From assembly GCA_963793845.1 (NCBI GenBank), contig CAWCBG010000007.1:1-64000 (forward strand): a stretch of 64,000 bases of DNA, in the 5' to 3' direction. Under the pieces are notes generated by a model. It searched no databases. It was not told where the DNA came from and saw nothing but the letters and a program-made list of their open reading frames with translations. Each line of letters opens with the position of its first letter. Positions within the stretch are counted from its first letter, which is position 1. Made by a program: the position numbers and the translations under genes. This document shows, piece after piece, positions 36,692-45,402 of the stretch. Source of the DNA: CAWCBG01 sp963793845 (GTDB lineage: Bacteria > Acidobacteriota > Terriglobia > Terriglobales > Acidobacteriaceae).

Positions 36692-37657
36692 ATGGCGCAG
36701 CCGGCTTCCAGCAAAGAAAAGGACATTCTAAAGCTGTTACCTGCGCCCAAGCGACCGCCTAAGCTCACCGCACGGCGCATTGGCATCCATACCTCGACGG
36801 CCGGCGGGGTCGAGACCGCAGCCGAACGCGCCTACCGGCTGGGATGTAATACCTTCCAGATCTTCTCCTCCAGTCCCCGGCAATGGAAACCTTACGAACT
36901 GTCGCGCTCGCAGTGCGAAGAGATGAGCCGGATGCGGCACAAATACGATCTTAAGCCGCTAGCGATTCATGCGAACTATCTGGTCAATCTCGCCGGCGGC
37001 AACCCCGAGTTCCATGCCAAATCGATCGCCGCCTTTCGTGGCGAGATTGAACGCGCGCTCGCCCTTGGTGCCGAGTACCTGGTCTTGCATCCGGGCTCGT
37101 TTCGCGGTGGCAGCCGTGAGGAAGGCCTGCAGCGGGCCGCGCTGGCCATCGAGCAGGCCGCTGACGGGCTTGATCTGGCCGCTGGCGACCTGCGAATCCT
37201 GATCGAGAACACTGCCGGATCGGAGTTCTCTCTTGGCGGCAACTTCGAGCAGGTCGCGGAGCTGCTCTACCTGATGGGCAACCTCGTACCTGCTGGGGCT
37301 TGCATCGATACCTGCCATACCTACGTGTCGGGATACGACATTGCTAGCCCAGAAGGTTACGCTGACATGATCGATCAGCTTGACCGCACCGTCGGCTTGA
37401 AGCACGTCCATGTCTGGCACTGCAACGATGCGAAGGCCGCACGCGGATCGAAGCTCGACCGCCATCAGCACATCGGGAAGGGAAACATTGGATTGGAGAC
37501 ATTTCGGCGCCTGCTGAACGACCCGCGCATTAAGCATGCCGCCTTCATCGCCGAGACGCCCATCGACGAGCCGCTGGACGACCTGATGAACGTGAATGCG
37601 CTGAAGGGGCTAGTGAGGGGCAGGTCGTTCGCTCCAGCGGCGCGCAGGGTTGGCTGA
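36692..37657 (+). CDS. nfo: Deoxyribonuclease IV (AP endonuclease)
   Basis: 321 aa, including about 35 extra N-terminal residues compared with E. coli (285). It cleaves at abasic sites in base-excision repair. The TIM-barrel zinc motifs are intact: IHTSTAGGVETAAERAYRLG, HPGSFRGG, ENTAGSEFSLGGNFEQ, CIDTCHTYVSGYD, HCNDAK, HIGKGNIG and FIAETP. The C-terminal basic tail is not conserved. The REP/RAYT block begins 16 nt downstream. Confidence 0.95.
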   Translation: MAQPASSKEKDILKLLPAPKRPPKLTARRIGIHTSTAGGVETAAERAYRLGCNTFQIFSSSPRQWKPYELSRSQCEEMSRMRHKYDLKPLAIHANYLVNLAGGNPEFHAKSIAAFRGEIERALALGAEYLVLHPGSFRGGSREEGLQRAALAIEQAADGLDLAAGDLRILIENTAGSEFSLGGNFEQVAELLYLMGNLVPAGACIDTCHTYVSGYDIASPEGYADMIDQLDRTVGLKHVHVWHCNDAKAARGSKLDRHQHIGKGNIGLETFRRLLNDPRIKHAAFIAETPIDEPLDDLMNVNALKGLVRGRSFAPAARRVG

Positions 37658-37672
37658 ACAGCGGCCAGCGTC

Positions 37673-38060
37673 GGCTGAGGAAAGCTGCCGTGCCTACGGC
37701 ACTCGGATCATCAGGTTTACCGTTTATCCCAGCGTTTCACGCTGGGATCGATTATTTCGTCCGCTTCGCGGACTCGCATCTTCTGCTCACTTGCCTCCGA
37801 GCGAAGACGAGGGCGACCACGCCTGAGATCGTCGGAGCGCGATTCCGCTCCGCGATACGTGTTTAGCTGAGGAGGTGCGCCGTGCCTGCGCGGCGGTAGT
37901 CTCGACCTTGCACAATTGTTAGCCACTTTGGTGGCCACGCTGAGCCCCGCTTTGCGGGGCGAAATAGTCTAGCCCAGCGTGCAACGCTGGGTTCCGGTCG
38001 GCCCGAGAATCCGAGCCCCGTAGGGGCGATAGCTTTGAACATCGGGCAGTGCGCGACGTC
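37673..38060. repeat. REP block left of the RAYT gene
   Basis: Palindromic units flank the transposase. The unit starts GGCTGAGG (37673) and runs through GCCGTGCCTACGGC, CCCAGCGTTTCACGCTGGG and CGTCCGCTTCGCGGACT. A further unit has CCCAGCGTGCAACGCTGGG and GAGCCCCGTAGGGGC near 37978-38030. The same strings recur at 38531 and 38723. Confidence 0.85.
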
Positions 38061-38098
38061 ACCGCAATACTCGACGACAGTTTTCTACCCTCGAATTC

Positions 38099-38536
38099 AT
38101 GTCCCACACCCACGCTCACATCCTCCTGCATTGCGTCTTTAGCACCAAAGAACGCCAGAACCTCATCCGTAATCCGGAAGAACTGTGGCGCTATGTGGCC
38201 GCGCTCGCTCACGCCAAGAACATCCACGTCGTTGCCGCCGGAGGTACAGAGAACCATCTTCATATGCTGATTCTCTTGCCGCAGACGGTCACACTGGCGG
38301 TAGCCATGCGAGAAATCAAGGCGAACAGCTCACGCTGGCTGCGGGAAAGCTCGGCAGTATTTCAATGGCAGGAGGGCTACGGAGCCTTCAGCGTCAGCCA
38401 GTCGCGGCGGCAGGCGGTGGTGGATTACATCGCGAATCAGGCCCAGCATCACCAGAAGCGCAGTTTCGAAGAGGAGTTTGTCGCGCTGCTGAAGAATTCG
38501 GGAGTGCAGTACGACCCGAGGTATGTGTTCGGCTGA
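38099..38536 (+). CDS. REP-associated tyrosine transposase (RAYT, IS200/IS605-type)
   Basis: 145 aa, Y1 HUH nuclease. The HUH pair is HLHMLIL near residue 58; the catalytic Tyr is in VVDYIANQAQHHQKR near 106. It is the length of a RAYT, with conserved elements typical of TnpA-like REP transposases (VFSTKERQNLI; FQWQEGYGAFSVSQS). It is flanked on both sides by REP palindromes, and its stop codon lies within the right-hand repeat's GGCTGAGG. RAYT proteins cut and mobilise REPs as single strands. No TnpB is adjacent. Confidence 0.9.
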   Translation: MSHTHAHILLHCVFSTKERQNLIRNPEELWRYVAALAHAKNIHVVAAGGTENHLHMLILLPQTVTLAVAMREIKANSSRWLRESSAVFQWQEGYGAFSVSQSRRQAVVDYIANQAQHHQKRSFEEEFVALLKNSGVQYDPRYVFG

Positions 38537-38850
38537 GGAAAGCTGCCGTGCCTACGGCACTCGGGTCATCAGGTCTACCGTCTACCCAGCGTTTCACGCT
38601 GGGCTAGATTATGACGTCCGCTTCGCGGACTCTTATCGTTCGCTGACCTTGCATCCGAACGAAGACGAGGGCCAACCCGCTTGGGATCATCGGAGCGCGA
38701 TTCCGCCCCGCGATATCTCCTCGGCTGAGGCGGGCTGCCGTGCCTACGGCACTCAGCCCATCAGGTTTGCCGTCCAGCCCAGCGTGCAACGCTGGGATAG
38801 ATTATTTCGTCCGCTTCGCGGACTCGCATTGATCGCTGAGCGGGCATTCG
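38531..38850. repeat. REP block right of the RAYT gene
   Basis: Two units start GGCTGAGG, at 38531 and 38723. Each is followed by GCTGCCGTGCCTACGGCAC, a CCCAGCG...CGCTGGG hairpin and CGTCCGCTTCGCGGACTC. They parallel the unit at 37673, so the same repeat occurs three times around the transposase. The last unit ends near 38838. Confidence 0.85.
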
Positions 38851-39002
38851 AGTTGTACTAGCACTCCAGTCGCACGCGAGCATTCTAGTTGCGCAAGAGC
38901 GATAGACGCCAAGTTGATTGGCCAGCGCATCGCGTCCGCGTGCATCGCACCTCTTTCTCCGTTGTAAAATCAATGTTGACCCCGGACTCATCTAACACCC
39001 TT
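38851..39002. other. Leader of leuS
   Basis: About 150 nt, no T-box or other structured element is apparent. An ATG at 38973 is in frame with leuS and could add ten residues. Confidence 0.4.
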
Positions 39003-41591
39003 ATGGCCGACTCCAAAACTCAAGAGCCGAACTTAGAACCCCAGACCCTGCTCAATGGCCGTCCCGAACGCTACGAGCCGCAGGCGATCGAGCAGAAGTG
39101 GGCCGACCGGTGGGCCGCCGATCCGGACCTGTACAAGGCCGAGCCCTCCACCAGTGCGCGCAAGAAGTACTACGTCCTCGAGATGCTGCCGTATCCCTCG
39201 GGCGCGTTGCACATGGGACACGTGCGCAACTACGCCATTGGTGACGCCCTGGCGCGCTACATGTGGATGCAGGGCTACAACGTGCTGCACCCCATGGGCT
39301 GGGATGCCTTCGGGCTGCCCGCTGAAAATGCGGCCATCAAGAACCAGACTCCGCCGAAGGAATGGACGCTGCGCAATATCGCCGCTATGAAGGTGCAGAT
39401 GAAGCGGCTGGGCTTCGCCTACGACTGGTCGACCGAAGTTACCACCTGCCTGCCGGACTACTATCGCTGGAACCAGTGGTTCTTCATCAAGCTGTTTGAG
39501 AAGGGCCTGGCCTATCGCAAGAAGAGCCGGGTGAACTGGTGCCCTGAATGCGCCACCGTGCTGGCTAACGAGCAGGTGGTCAACGGGTGCTGCTGGCGCC
39601 ACGAGACTACGCTGGTCGAGCAGCGGGAGCTGGAGCAGTGGTTCCTGCGCATCACCGATTACGCCGACGAACTGTTGCGCGACCTGGACACTCTGGATGG
39701 ATGGCCGGAAAAAGTCCGCACCATGCAGCGCAACTGGATTGGCCGCAGCGAAGGTACGCTGGTTGACTTCACGCTCGATGGAGCCGCCGGCCCCGCTGGC
39801 GACAAGACTACCGTTTTCACGACGCGCGTGGACACGATTTACGGCGCGACGTCCTTGCAGTTGGCGCCGCAGCATCCCGTGGTGACCGATTTGATTGCCA
39901 ATGATCCACACCTGCTCTCCAAGGTGGAAGACCTCATCGCCGAACAGCGCAAGGCGAAAGAGGTTGGCGACATCGGCGCAATCGAGAAGCACGGCGTCTT
40001 CACCGATCGCTACGCACTCAATCCGTTCAACAACGAGAAGGTGCCCATCTGGGTGGCCAACTACGTTCTGATGGACTACGGCACTGGCGCGATCATGTCG
40101 GTGCCGGCGCACGATGAACGCGACTACGAGTTCGCCAAGAAATACGATCTTGACATCCGCGTGGTCATTTTGCCGCGTCGCGAACAGGACCCGCCGCCTG
40201 AGGGCCAGCCTGATGAACCGGTGCTGCCTTTCACCGATGAGAACAGCCTGGTGATCAACTCCGGCGAGTTCAGCGGATTGCCCTGTCAGGAAGCGATCGT
40301 CAAGATGTCAAAGTACGCCGAAGATCACGGCTTCGGCAAAGCGACCGTCACCTTCCGCCTGAAGGATTGGGGCATCAGTCGCCAGCGCTACTGGGGCACG
40401 CCGATCCCCATGATCTACTGCGAGAAGTGCGGTATCGTGCCGGTACCCGAAGACCAGCTGCCGGTGATTCTGCCCGACAACGTGGACATCACGCTGACTG
40501 GTGGTTCGCCGCTGACCCATGTGCCGGAATTCGTGAACGTGAAGTGCCCAAAGTGCGGAGGCACGGCGCGCCGCGAGACCGATACCATGGACACCTTCGT
40601 CGATTCGTCCTGGTACTTCTACCGCTACACCGATCCGCGGCTCGACACCAAACCGCTCGACACCGATACGGTTGCCTACTGGTTTCCGATTGATCAGTAC
40701 ATCGGCGGCGTCGAGCATGCCATCCTGCACCTGATCTATTCGCGCTTCTGGACAAAGATGATGCGCGACCTCGGCATAGTGAAGAACTCCGAGCCGGCGC
40801 AGCGGCTATTCACCCAGGGCATGGTGATCAAGGGCGGCGCAAAGATGTCGAAGAGCCTGGGCAACGTGGTCTCGCCCGACGACATGGTCGAGCGCTATGG
40901 CGCCGACTCGACCCGCATGTACACGCTGTTTGCCGCGCCTCCCGACCGCGATCTTGATTGGCAGGACCTGGGTGTCGAAGGCATCAGCCGCTTCCTGTCA
41001 CGGGTCTATCGCTACGTCGTTCGTAATGCCCGTCCGGACGATCCAGCCTGGTCAAGTCGGGCTGGCGGAGAACTGTCGCCGGGAGCGCGTCGTGTCCAGC
41101 GCAAGCTGCACCAGACAGTGAAGCGCGTGACCGAAGACTTCGGTGGACGCTGGCACTTCAACACCTCGATTGCCGCGATTATGGAGCTAGTCAACGAGCT
41201 GTACGCGCTTGAAGACGCGACCCATCGCGGTGGCGAGACGCCTCCACTGTGGCTGCTGGCAGACGCGCAGCGCAAGCTGGTGCTGATGCTGGCTCCGTTC
41301 GCCCCCTACCTCACGCACGAATTGTGGGAGATGCTGGGCGAGAGCTCGGGTCTGCTACGCGCTCCGTGGCCGCAGTACGATCCCGCATTAGCGAAAGAAG
41401 AGGAAGTGGAGATCGTCCTCCAGGTCAACGGCAAGAACCGCAGCCGCATTACCGTGCCCGCCGACGCAGAAGAAGATCAGATCCGCGAGTCCGCACTGGC
41501 CGACGAAAAGATCAAGGCTGCCATCGAAGGCAAAGAGATTGTCAAGGTGATCGTGGTCAAGGGCAAGCTGGTGAACATCGTGGTGAAGTGA
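39003..41591 (+). CDS. leuS: Leucyl-tRNA synthetase
   Basis: 862 aa, the normal size. Class I synthetase that charges tRNA-Leu. The HIGH-type motif (LPYPSGALHMGHVRNYAIGD) is near residue 60 and KMSKS is intact (GGAKMSKSLGNVVSPDDM). The CP1 editing domain has TTVFTTRVDTIYGAT and GTGAIMSVPAHDERD, so editing is expected to work. A Cys4 zinc module (CEKCGIVP...VKCPKCGG) is present. The start is the ATG at 39003; 38973 is an alternative. No frameshift, unlike several neighbours. Confidence 0.95.
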   Translation: MADSKTQEPNLEPQTLLNGRPERYEPQAIEQKWADRWAADPDLYKAEPSTSARKKYYVLEMLPYPSGALHMGHVRNYAIGDALARYMWMQGYNVLHPMGWDAFGLPAENAAIKNQTPPKEWTLRNIAAMKVQMKRLGFAYDWSTEVTTCLPDYYRWNQWFFIKLFEKGLAYRKKSRVNWCPECATVLANEQVVNGCCWRHETTLVEQRELEQWFLRITDYADELLRDLDTLDGWPEKVRTMQRNWIGRSEGTLVDFTLDGAAGPAGDKTTVFTTRVDTIYGATSLQLAPQHPVVTDLIANDPHLLSKVEDLIAEQRKAKEVGDIGAIEKHGVFTDRYALNPFNNEKVPIWVANYVLMDYGTGAIMSVPAHDERDYEFAKKYDLDIRVVILPRREQDPPPEGQPDEPVLPFTDENSLVINSGEFSGLPCQEAIVKMSKYAEDHGFGKATVTFRLKDWGISRQRYWGTPIPMIYCEKCGIVPVPEDQLPVILPDNVDITLTGGSPLTHVPEFVNVKCPKCGGTARRETDTMDTFVDSSWYFYRYTDPRLDTKPLDTDTVAYWFPIDQYIGGVEHAILHLIYSRFWTKMMRDLGIVKNSEPAQRLFTQGMVIKGGAKMSKSLGNVVSPDDMVERYGADSTRMYTLFAAPPDRDLDWQDLGVEGISRFLSRVYRYVVRNARPDDPAWSSRAGGELSPGARRVQRKLHQTVKRVTEDFGGRWHFNTSIAAIMELVNELYALEDATHRGGETPPLWLLADAQRKLVLMLAPFAPYLTHELWEMLGESSGLLRAPWPQYDPALAKEEEVEIVLQVNGKNRSRITVPADAEEDQIRESALADEKIKAAIEGKEIVKVIVVKGKLVNIVVK

Positions 41592-41719
41592 AGAAGAAGC
41601 AATTAGCAACTAGCAACTAGCAATTAGTGAAAGCAGAGTTATAGCTCCAAGCCGTGACTTTCGACTTGAGCCACACCGGCTAAAGTTCGTCTCGTAGTGC
41701 CTGACCGTATGATTCGCTC

Positions 41720-41815
41720 GCGCACCCGCCCCGGCAGCAAACAAGAGAGCTTAGCCCAGCCTTTTCTAAGGCTGGGAACCGTTGGGCAAGGAAGGCGAGT
41801 CCCGTAGGGGCGGCA
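41720..41815. repeat. REP-like unit
   Basis: TAGCCCAGCCTTTTCTAAGGCTGGGAA forms a hairpin, and GAGTCCCGTAGGGGCGGC resembles the REP near 38010. It overlaps the 3' end of the reverse-strand membrane-protein ORF (41766-42173), which suggests the ORF's last residues come from a repeat. Confidence 0.6.
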
Positions 41816-42173
41816 GGGTTCTTATCCGCATCCTAGTGTCTCGCTGCCGGTGCCGGTCCGGCGGCAGTACCACTCCCTCGCCCGACTTCATGCGCTCATG
41901 GGTGACGTAGAGTACGGCGGCGGTCCAGGTGGGGAACAGGTCCATGCCGGGTACGACCTCGGCGATCAGGGACGGCAGAAACGCCCAGTGCCAGCCCAGC
42001 ATGCGAACCAGGGCAAATCCCACCACTACATCGAGCAGCGTATCCAGAGGCGAGACCCCACCTTCCGCAAAGAACGGAAAGGCTGCAATCTGCAGTGCGT
42101 CGGCGCCCATGGCCAGCATCAGCGCGGTACGATGCTCCGGTACTTTGAGTCCTTCCCACAGCTTTGACAGCAT
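41766..42173 (-). CDS. Hypothetical membrane protein
   Basis: 135 aa. A region of hydrophobic character (VVVGFALVRMLGWHWAFLPSLIAEVVPGMDLFPTWTAAVLYV) suggests two or three short spans. The C-terminal ~30 residues, after KSGEGVVLPPDRHR, coincide with the REP-like unit at 41720-41815, so the original protein may have been shorter. No family recognised. Confidence 0.55.
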   Translation of the reverse strand: MLSKLWEGLKVPEHRTALMLAMGADALQIAAFPFFAEGGVSPLDTLLDVVVGFALVRMLGWHWAFLPSLIAEVVPGMDLFPTWTAAVLYVTHERMKSGEGVVLPPDRHRQRDTRMRIRTLPPLRDSPSLPNGSQP

Positions 42174-42250
42174 GTCATTCCACCTGACGTACGATTACGG
42201 CCAACAAATTGGATGAATGCCTTTGGGTTTGGGATGCGAAATACCCGAGC

Positions 42251-42658
42251 TCAGCCCTTGGCCCAATCCTCAAGTTTTAGAGACCTCACGCGTCGGAAGG
42301 CGCGGTCGTGCGTGACCAGGATTGCGGGAAGGGCCAGCGCATGAGCGGCGATCATCAAGTCCAGGTTGCCGATCATGGTGCCTTCTCGTTCGAGCATCGC
42401 GCGCAACTCGGCATACTGCCCGGCCGCCTTTGAGTCCCATGGCAACGACTCGACGCGCAGTAAGAACTCTTCGATGGCAATTCTTAAGCGTGAAGCCTCC
42501 GGGCGGCGCGTTACTCCGAATCGGAGCTCAGCTTCCGTGACCACCGAAATCGCGACTCTCCCCATCGGCACCCTCACCAAATGTTGCCGCACGTGGGGAA
42601 TGGTCCCCTTAATGATGTAGCTGGCTGTATTTGTGTCGAGCAGGTAGAGGTCAGACAT
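42251..42658 (-). CDS. vapC: VapC-type PIN-domain toxin
   Basis: 135 aa PIN nuclease. Acidic metal-binding residues: Asp in YLLDTNTASYI (residue 8), Glu in TEAELRFGV (about 43), Asp in GNLDLMIAAHAL (about 99) and Asp in VTHDRAFRRV. VapC toxins cut specific tRNA or rRNA. The ATG overlaps the antitoxin stop by 1 nt (TGATG), the usual translationally coupled arrangement. Confidence 0.9.
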   Translation of the reverse strand: MSDLYLLDTNTASYIIKGTIPHVRQHLVRVPMGRVAISVVTEAELRFGVTRRPEASRLRIAIEEFLLRVESLPWDSKAAGQYAELRAMLEREGTMIGNLDLMIAAHALALPAILVTHDRAFRRVRSLKLEDWAKG

Positions 42659-42900
42659 CAGAATAGCTTTCGCTTTTGCGGAGGCGTCTCATCGCGCTCG
42701 GCAAGGAAGTCGTCCGGCACCTCAATCGTCTTCATCAGGTTGAAGAAATCCTGCCAGGAATCGGGTCGGCGTGACAGGATGATGTCGCCAGTTTCAGGGT
42801 CGCGACGGACGTAGACCTCCGCCCCTTCAAAACGATATTCCGCCGGCAAGCGAACGGCCTGGCTACGGCCGTTCGTAAACAATTTGGCAGTCCGCGTCAT
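42658..42900 (-). CDS. vapB: VapB-type AbrB/SpoVT antitoxin
   Basis: 80 aa from ATG 42900, preceded by GGAGG on the minus strand; an in-frame upstream ATG at 42921 lacks this site. It is a swapped-hairpin AbrB DNA-binding protein: TRTAKLFTNGRSQAVRLPAEYRF, then VYVRRDPETGDIILSRRP. The C-terminus (FLAERDETPPQKRKLF) is the part expected to bind and block VapC. Confidence 0.9.
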   Translation of the reverse strand: MTRTAKLFTNGRSQAVRLPAEYRFEGAEVYVRRDPETGDIILSRRPDSWQDFFNLMKTIEVPDDFLAERDETPPQKRKLF

Positions 42901-42925
42901 GGAAGTGCCTCCAATCCCCATTGGT

Positions 42926-42941
42926 ATATATCATGATATAT
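42926..42941. promoter_or_regulatory. Candidate VapB operator palindrome
   Basis: ATATATCATGATATAT is a perfect 16-bp palindrome lying 25 nt upstream of the vapB ATG at 42900, where an autoregulatory operator is expected. It also contains an A/T-rich stretch that can serve as the -10 element. Function is inferred from position and symmetry. Confidence 0.6.
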
Positions 42942-42970
42942 CACACCCCGAAGGCGGTCAAGACAGCGGT

Positions 42971-44401
42971 TCACTCGAATTCGCGCAGCTCGCCCGGATG
43001 CTTCTTCAACTGCCGCCGCCAGAACCAGTAGAAGGGCGCTCCCAGGAAGACGATTCCGATGCCGATCAACGTCTCTTTGGGGCGGGTGACAACCGAGTTC
43101 AGCGCCCACGCTCCCGCGATCAACACATACAACGCCGGAAGCCAGGGATAGCCAGTGCAGCGATACGGACGCGGCTTATCGGGTTGGGTTCGCCGCAGCA
43201 CAAACAGTCCGGCGACGGCGGCGACGTAGGAAAGCACCATCATGAACATGACGTAGGTATAGAGCTGGTCGTAGCTGCCGCTCAGCGCCAGCACCGCCGA
43301 CCACACGCTGAGCGAGATCAGGCTGATCGCTGGAGTGCGGTACTTGGGATGCACGCGCCCCATGGCGTGGAAGAACGCTCCGTCGCGAGCCATTGCGTAC
43401 GAGACGCGTGCGCTGCTCAGGATGGCGCACGACATCGCTCCGAAGCAGGAGAGCGCGATCATCGCGCCCAGCCAGCGCCCGGCGCTCGACGAGAACAGGC
43501 TCACCGCCGCTGCCTGCGCGATTGTGGTTTCCTGCGCGACGCGCGTGATCGGCAATGCATACAGGTACACGGCGCTGACCGTGAGATAGATCACGCCCAC
43601 CAGCAGCACGCCCAGCACCATGGCACGCGGCAAGACTTTCTGCGGATTTTTTACTTCGCCCGCAACCCAGGTGATGTAAACCCATCCGTCGAACGCCCAG
43701 AACACCGCGATCAGCGCGACGCCGAAGCCTGAGATCACGTGTGACAGCGAGGGCGGTTGATCGAGCGGCAGACTGACCGAGTAGTTCGACCAGGAGCCGT
43801 GACCGATCGCCAGTCCCAGCAGAACGAAGAGGCCGATGGCCGCAAACTTGGCCCAGGTTGCGACGTTGATCAGCGCCGATCCGCGCTTCAGTCCCACGAC
43901 GTTGATCGCGGTGAGCAATACGATGGAAGCAACGGCAACCAGATGGCCGCGCGTCAGCGTCCATCCGAAGAAGGTTGCCACGGGAAGATGTGCGGAAGCG
44001 ACGGGAAGAATTGCGCCGAAGTATTCGGCAAATCCGACGGCCAGTGCAGCGATGGTTCCACTCTGCCCGACGGTGAAGATCATCCAGCCGTAAAGAAAGG
44101 CCGGGAATTCGCCGTAGGCTTCACGCAGAAAGACGTATTGTCCGCCGGCTTCGGGAAACATCGCGCCCATCTCGGCGAAGGCGAAGCAGGCCAGCAGCGA
44201 GATCAGTCCGCCGGCCAGCCACACGCCGAGAAAGAAGAGCGGCGTGCGCACCGCGGTGGCGATTTGTCCGGCAGTAAGAAAGATGCCCGAGCCGATGATG
44301 CCGCCCACCAGCAGCATGACCGAGTCGGTCAGCGACAGCCCGCGGACCAGCGTGGGTGCATGCTTAGCGGATTCGGTCCGAGTTGTCGTGAGCTCTGCCA
44401 C
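42971..44401 (-). CDS. APC-superfamily amino acid permease
   Basis: 476 aa, about 12 membrane spans. The consensus N-terminal motif is clear: GLSLTDSVMLLVGGIIGSGIFLTAGQIA, the unwound-helix-1 substrate site (GSGIF). LACFAFAEMGAMFPEAGGQYVFLREAYGE and FWAFDGWVYITWVAGEVKNPQKVLPRAM follow. This is the LAT-like/amino-acid:polyamine branch; no heteromeric partner expected. The preceding zinc-ribbon gene stops 3 nt before this start, so they are co-transcribed. Substrate unknown. Confidence 0.9.
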   Translation of the reverse strand: MAELTTTRTESAKHAPTLVRGLSLTDSVMLLVGGIIGSGIFLTAGQIATAVRTPLFFLGVWLAGGLISLLACFAFAEMGAMFPEAGGQYVFLREAYGEFPAFLYGWMIFTVGQSGTIAALAVGFAEYFGAILPVASAHLPVATFFGWTLTRGHLVAVASIVLLTAINVVGLKRGSALINVATWAKFAAIGLFVLLGLAIGHGSWSNYSVSLPLDQPPSLSHVISGFGVALIAVFWAFDGWVYITWVAGEVKNPQKVLPRAMVLGVLLVGVIYLTVSAVYLYALPITRVAQETTIAQAAAVSLFSSSAGRWLGAMIALSCFGAMSCAILSSARVSYAMARDGAFFHAMGRVHPKYRTPAISLISLSVWSAVLALSGSYDQLYTYVMFMMVLSYVAAVAGLFVLRRTQPDKPRPYRCTGYPWLPALYVLIAGAWALNSVVTRPKETLIGIGIVFLGAPFYWFWRRQLKKHPGELREFE

Positions 44402-44404
44402 CGA

Positions 44405-44581
44405 TTAGCCCATGCCCAGATCGTCCGCCACTTCCAGCGGAGTGCCGCAGACCCGGCAGATCACGGCGGAGCAGTCGCCGCAAGTGAGCGGATCGGGAAC
44501 CTCGTGGGCGCAGTTGGGACAATAGAGCAAAGCTGCTGACTTGGCCTTGCCGTTAGTAGGAGGTTCCGGAGTTTGAGCCAT
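44405..44581 (-). CDS. Small zinc-ribbon protein
   Basis: 58 aa from ATG 44581 (44602 is an alternative). It has three CxxC knuckles (CPNC, CGDC, CRVC) that can bind one or two zinc ions. No domain other than the ribbon. It lies 3 nt upstream of the amino-acid permease on the same strand. Function unknown. Confidence 0.65.
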   Translation of the reverse strand: MAQTPEPPTNGKAKSAALLYCPNCAHEVPDPLTCGDCSAVICRVCGTPLEVADDLGMG

Positions 44582-44631
44582 GAGTTGCGGTGACTGTAGC
44601 ATACGGAGAGGAAGATTCGCGAGGAGAGACG

Positions 44632-45381
44632 ATGCTTGACCGAAAGACCGCCAACGCCGATGAACGGCTACGCCAGGAATTCAACGAATGGGCCGAACAG
44701 GGCCGCGGCGAGGAGATGGAGAACCATCACATCAGCATTACCCAGCAGACGCTCGCGCTGATGAATCTGACGCCGGGCGACAGGGTGCTCGACCTTGGGT
44801 GCGGTGCGGGCTGGGCGACTCGCCTGATCGCGCCCGCAGTTGCCAGCGAGCATCAGCCCGGTCAGGTGATTGGGGTCGACGTCTCGGATGAGATGATTCG
44901 CCGGGCGCGTGCCGCCTCGAAAGACCACGAGAACGTGATGTTCGTGGTTGGCTCGGCCGAGGAGATTCCGTGGGACGAGAATTTCTTCACCAAGGTGCTG
45001 TCGGTCGAGTCCTTCTATTACTACCCCGACCAGGAACGCGCGCTGGCCGAGCTGTTCCGCGTGATGGCGCCCAAAGGTGAACTCTACATCCTGATCAATC
45101 TATACAAAGACAATCACTACTCACTGCGCTGGGTGGACGAGCTGAAAGTCCCGGTGCAGGCACGGTCAGAGCTGGAATACGTTGACCTGCTCAACGCACA
45201 TACATTTGAGGATGTGCAGGCGGTGCGCGTTCCCGATCTGACGCCGACGCCCGTTGAGTACAGCGGCAAATGGTTCAAGAATGCCGATGAGTTGCGCGAC
45301 TTCAAGCGCATCGGCGCCCTTCTGCTGATGGCGCGCAAGCCCGATTTTCGGTCGCCTCCGCCGGGCTATCAGGTGTACTGA
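44632..45381 (+). CDS. SAM-dependent methyltransferase (class I, UbiE-like)
   Basis: 249 aa from ATG 44632, preceded by GAGGAGA. The SAM-binding motif I is VLDLGCGAGWATRLIAPAV, with motif II VIGVDVSDEMIRRAR and VGSAEEIPWDENFFTKVLSVESFYYYPDQ. Homology is to small-molecule methyltransferases; the acceptor is not predictable. It ends 22 nt before the convergent radical-SAM gene. Confidence 0.85.
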   Translation: MLDRKTANADERLRQEFNEWAEQGRGEEMENHHISITQQTLALMNLTPGDRVLDLGCGAGWATRLIAPAVASEHQPGQVIGVDVSDEMIRRARAASKDHENVMFVVGSAEEIPWDENFFTKVLSVESFYYYPDQERALAELFRVMAPKGELYILINLYKDNHYSLRWVDELKVPVQARSELEYVDLLNAHTFEDVQAVRVPDLTPTPVEYSGKWFKNADELRDFKRIGALLLMARKPDFRSPPPGYQVY

Positions 45382-45402
45382 GCCGGGTGCTACGAGGTGG
45401 TG

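Noticed and set aside
39033..40112. 359-aa minus-strand ORF
   Set aside because: Antisense to the intact leucyl-tRNA synthetase; no motif or ribosome site.
42884..43732. 282-aa plus-strand ORF overlapping the permease
   Set aside because: Antisense to the amino-acid permease, which has clear membrane spans and signature motifs.
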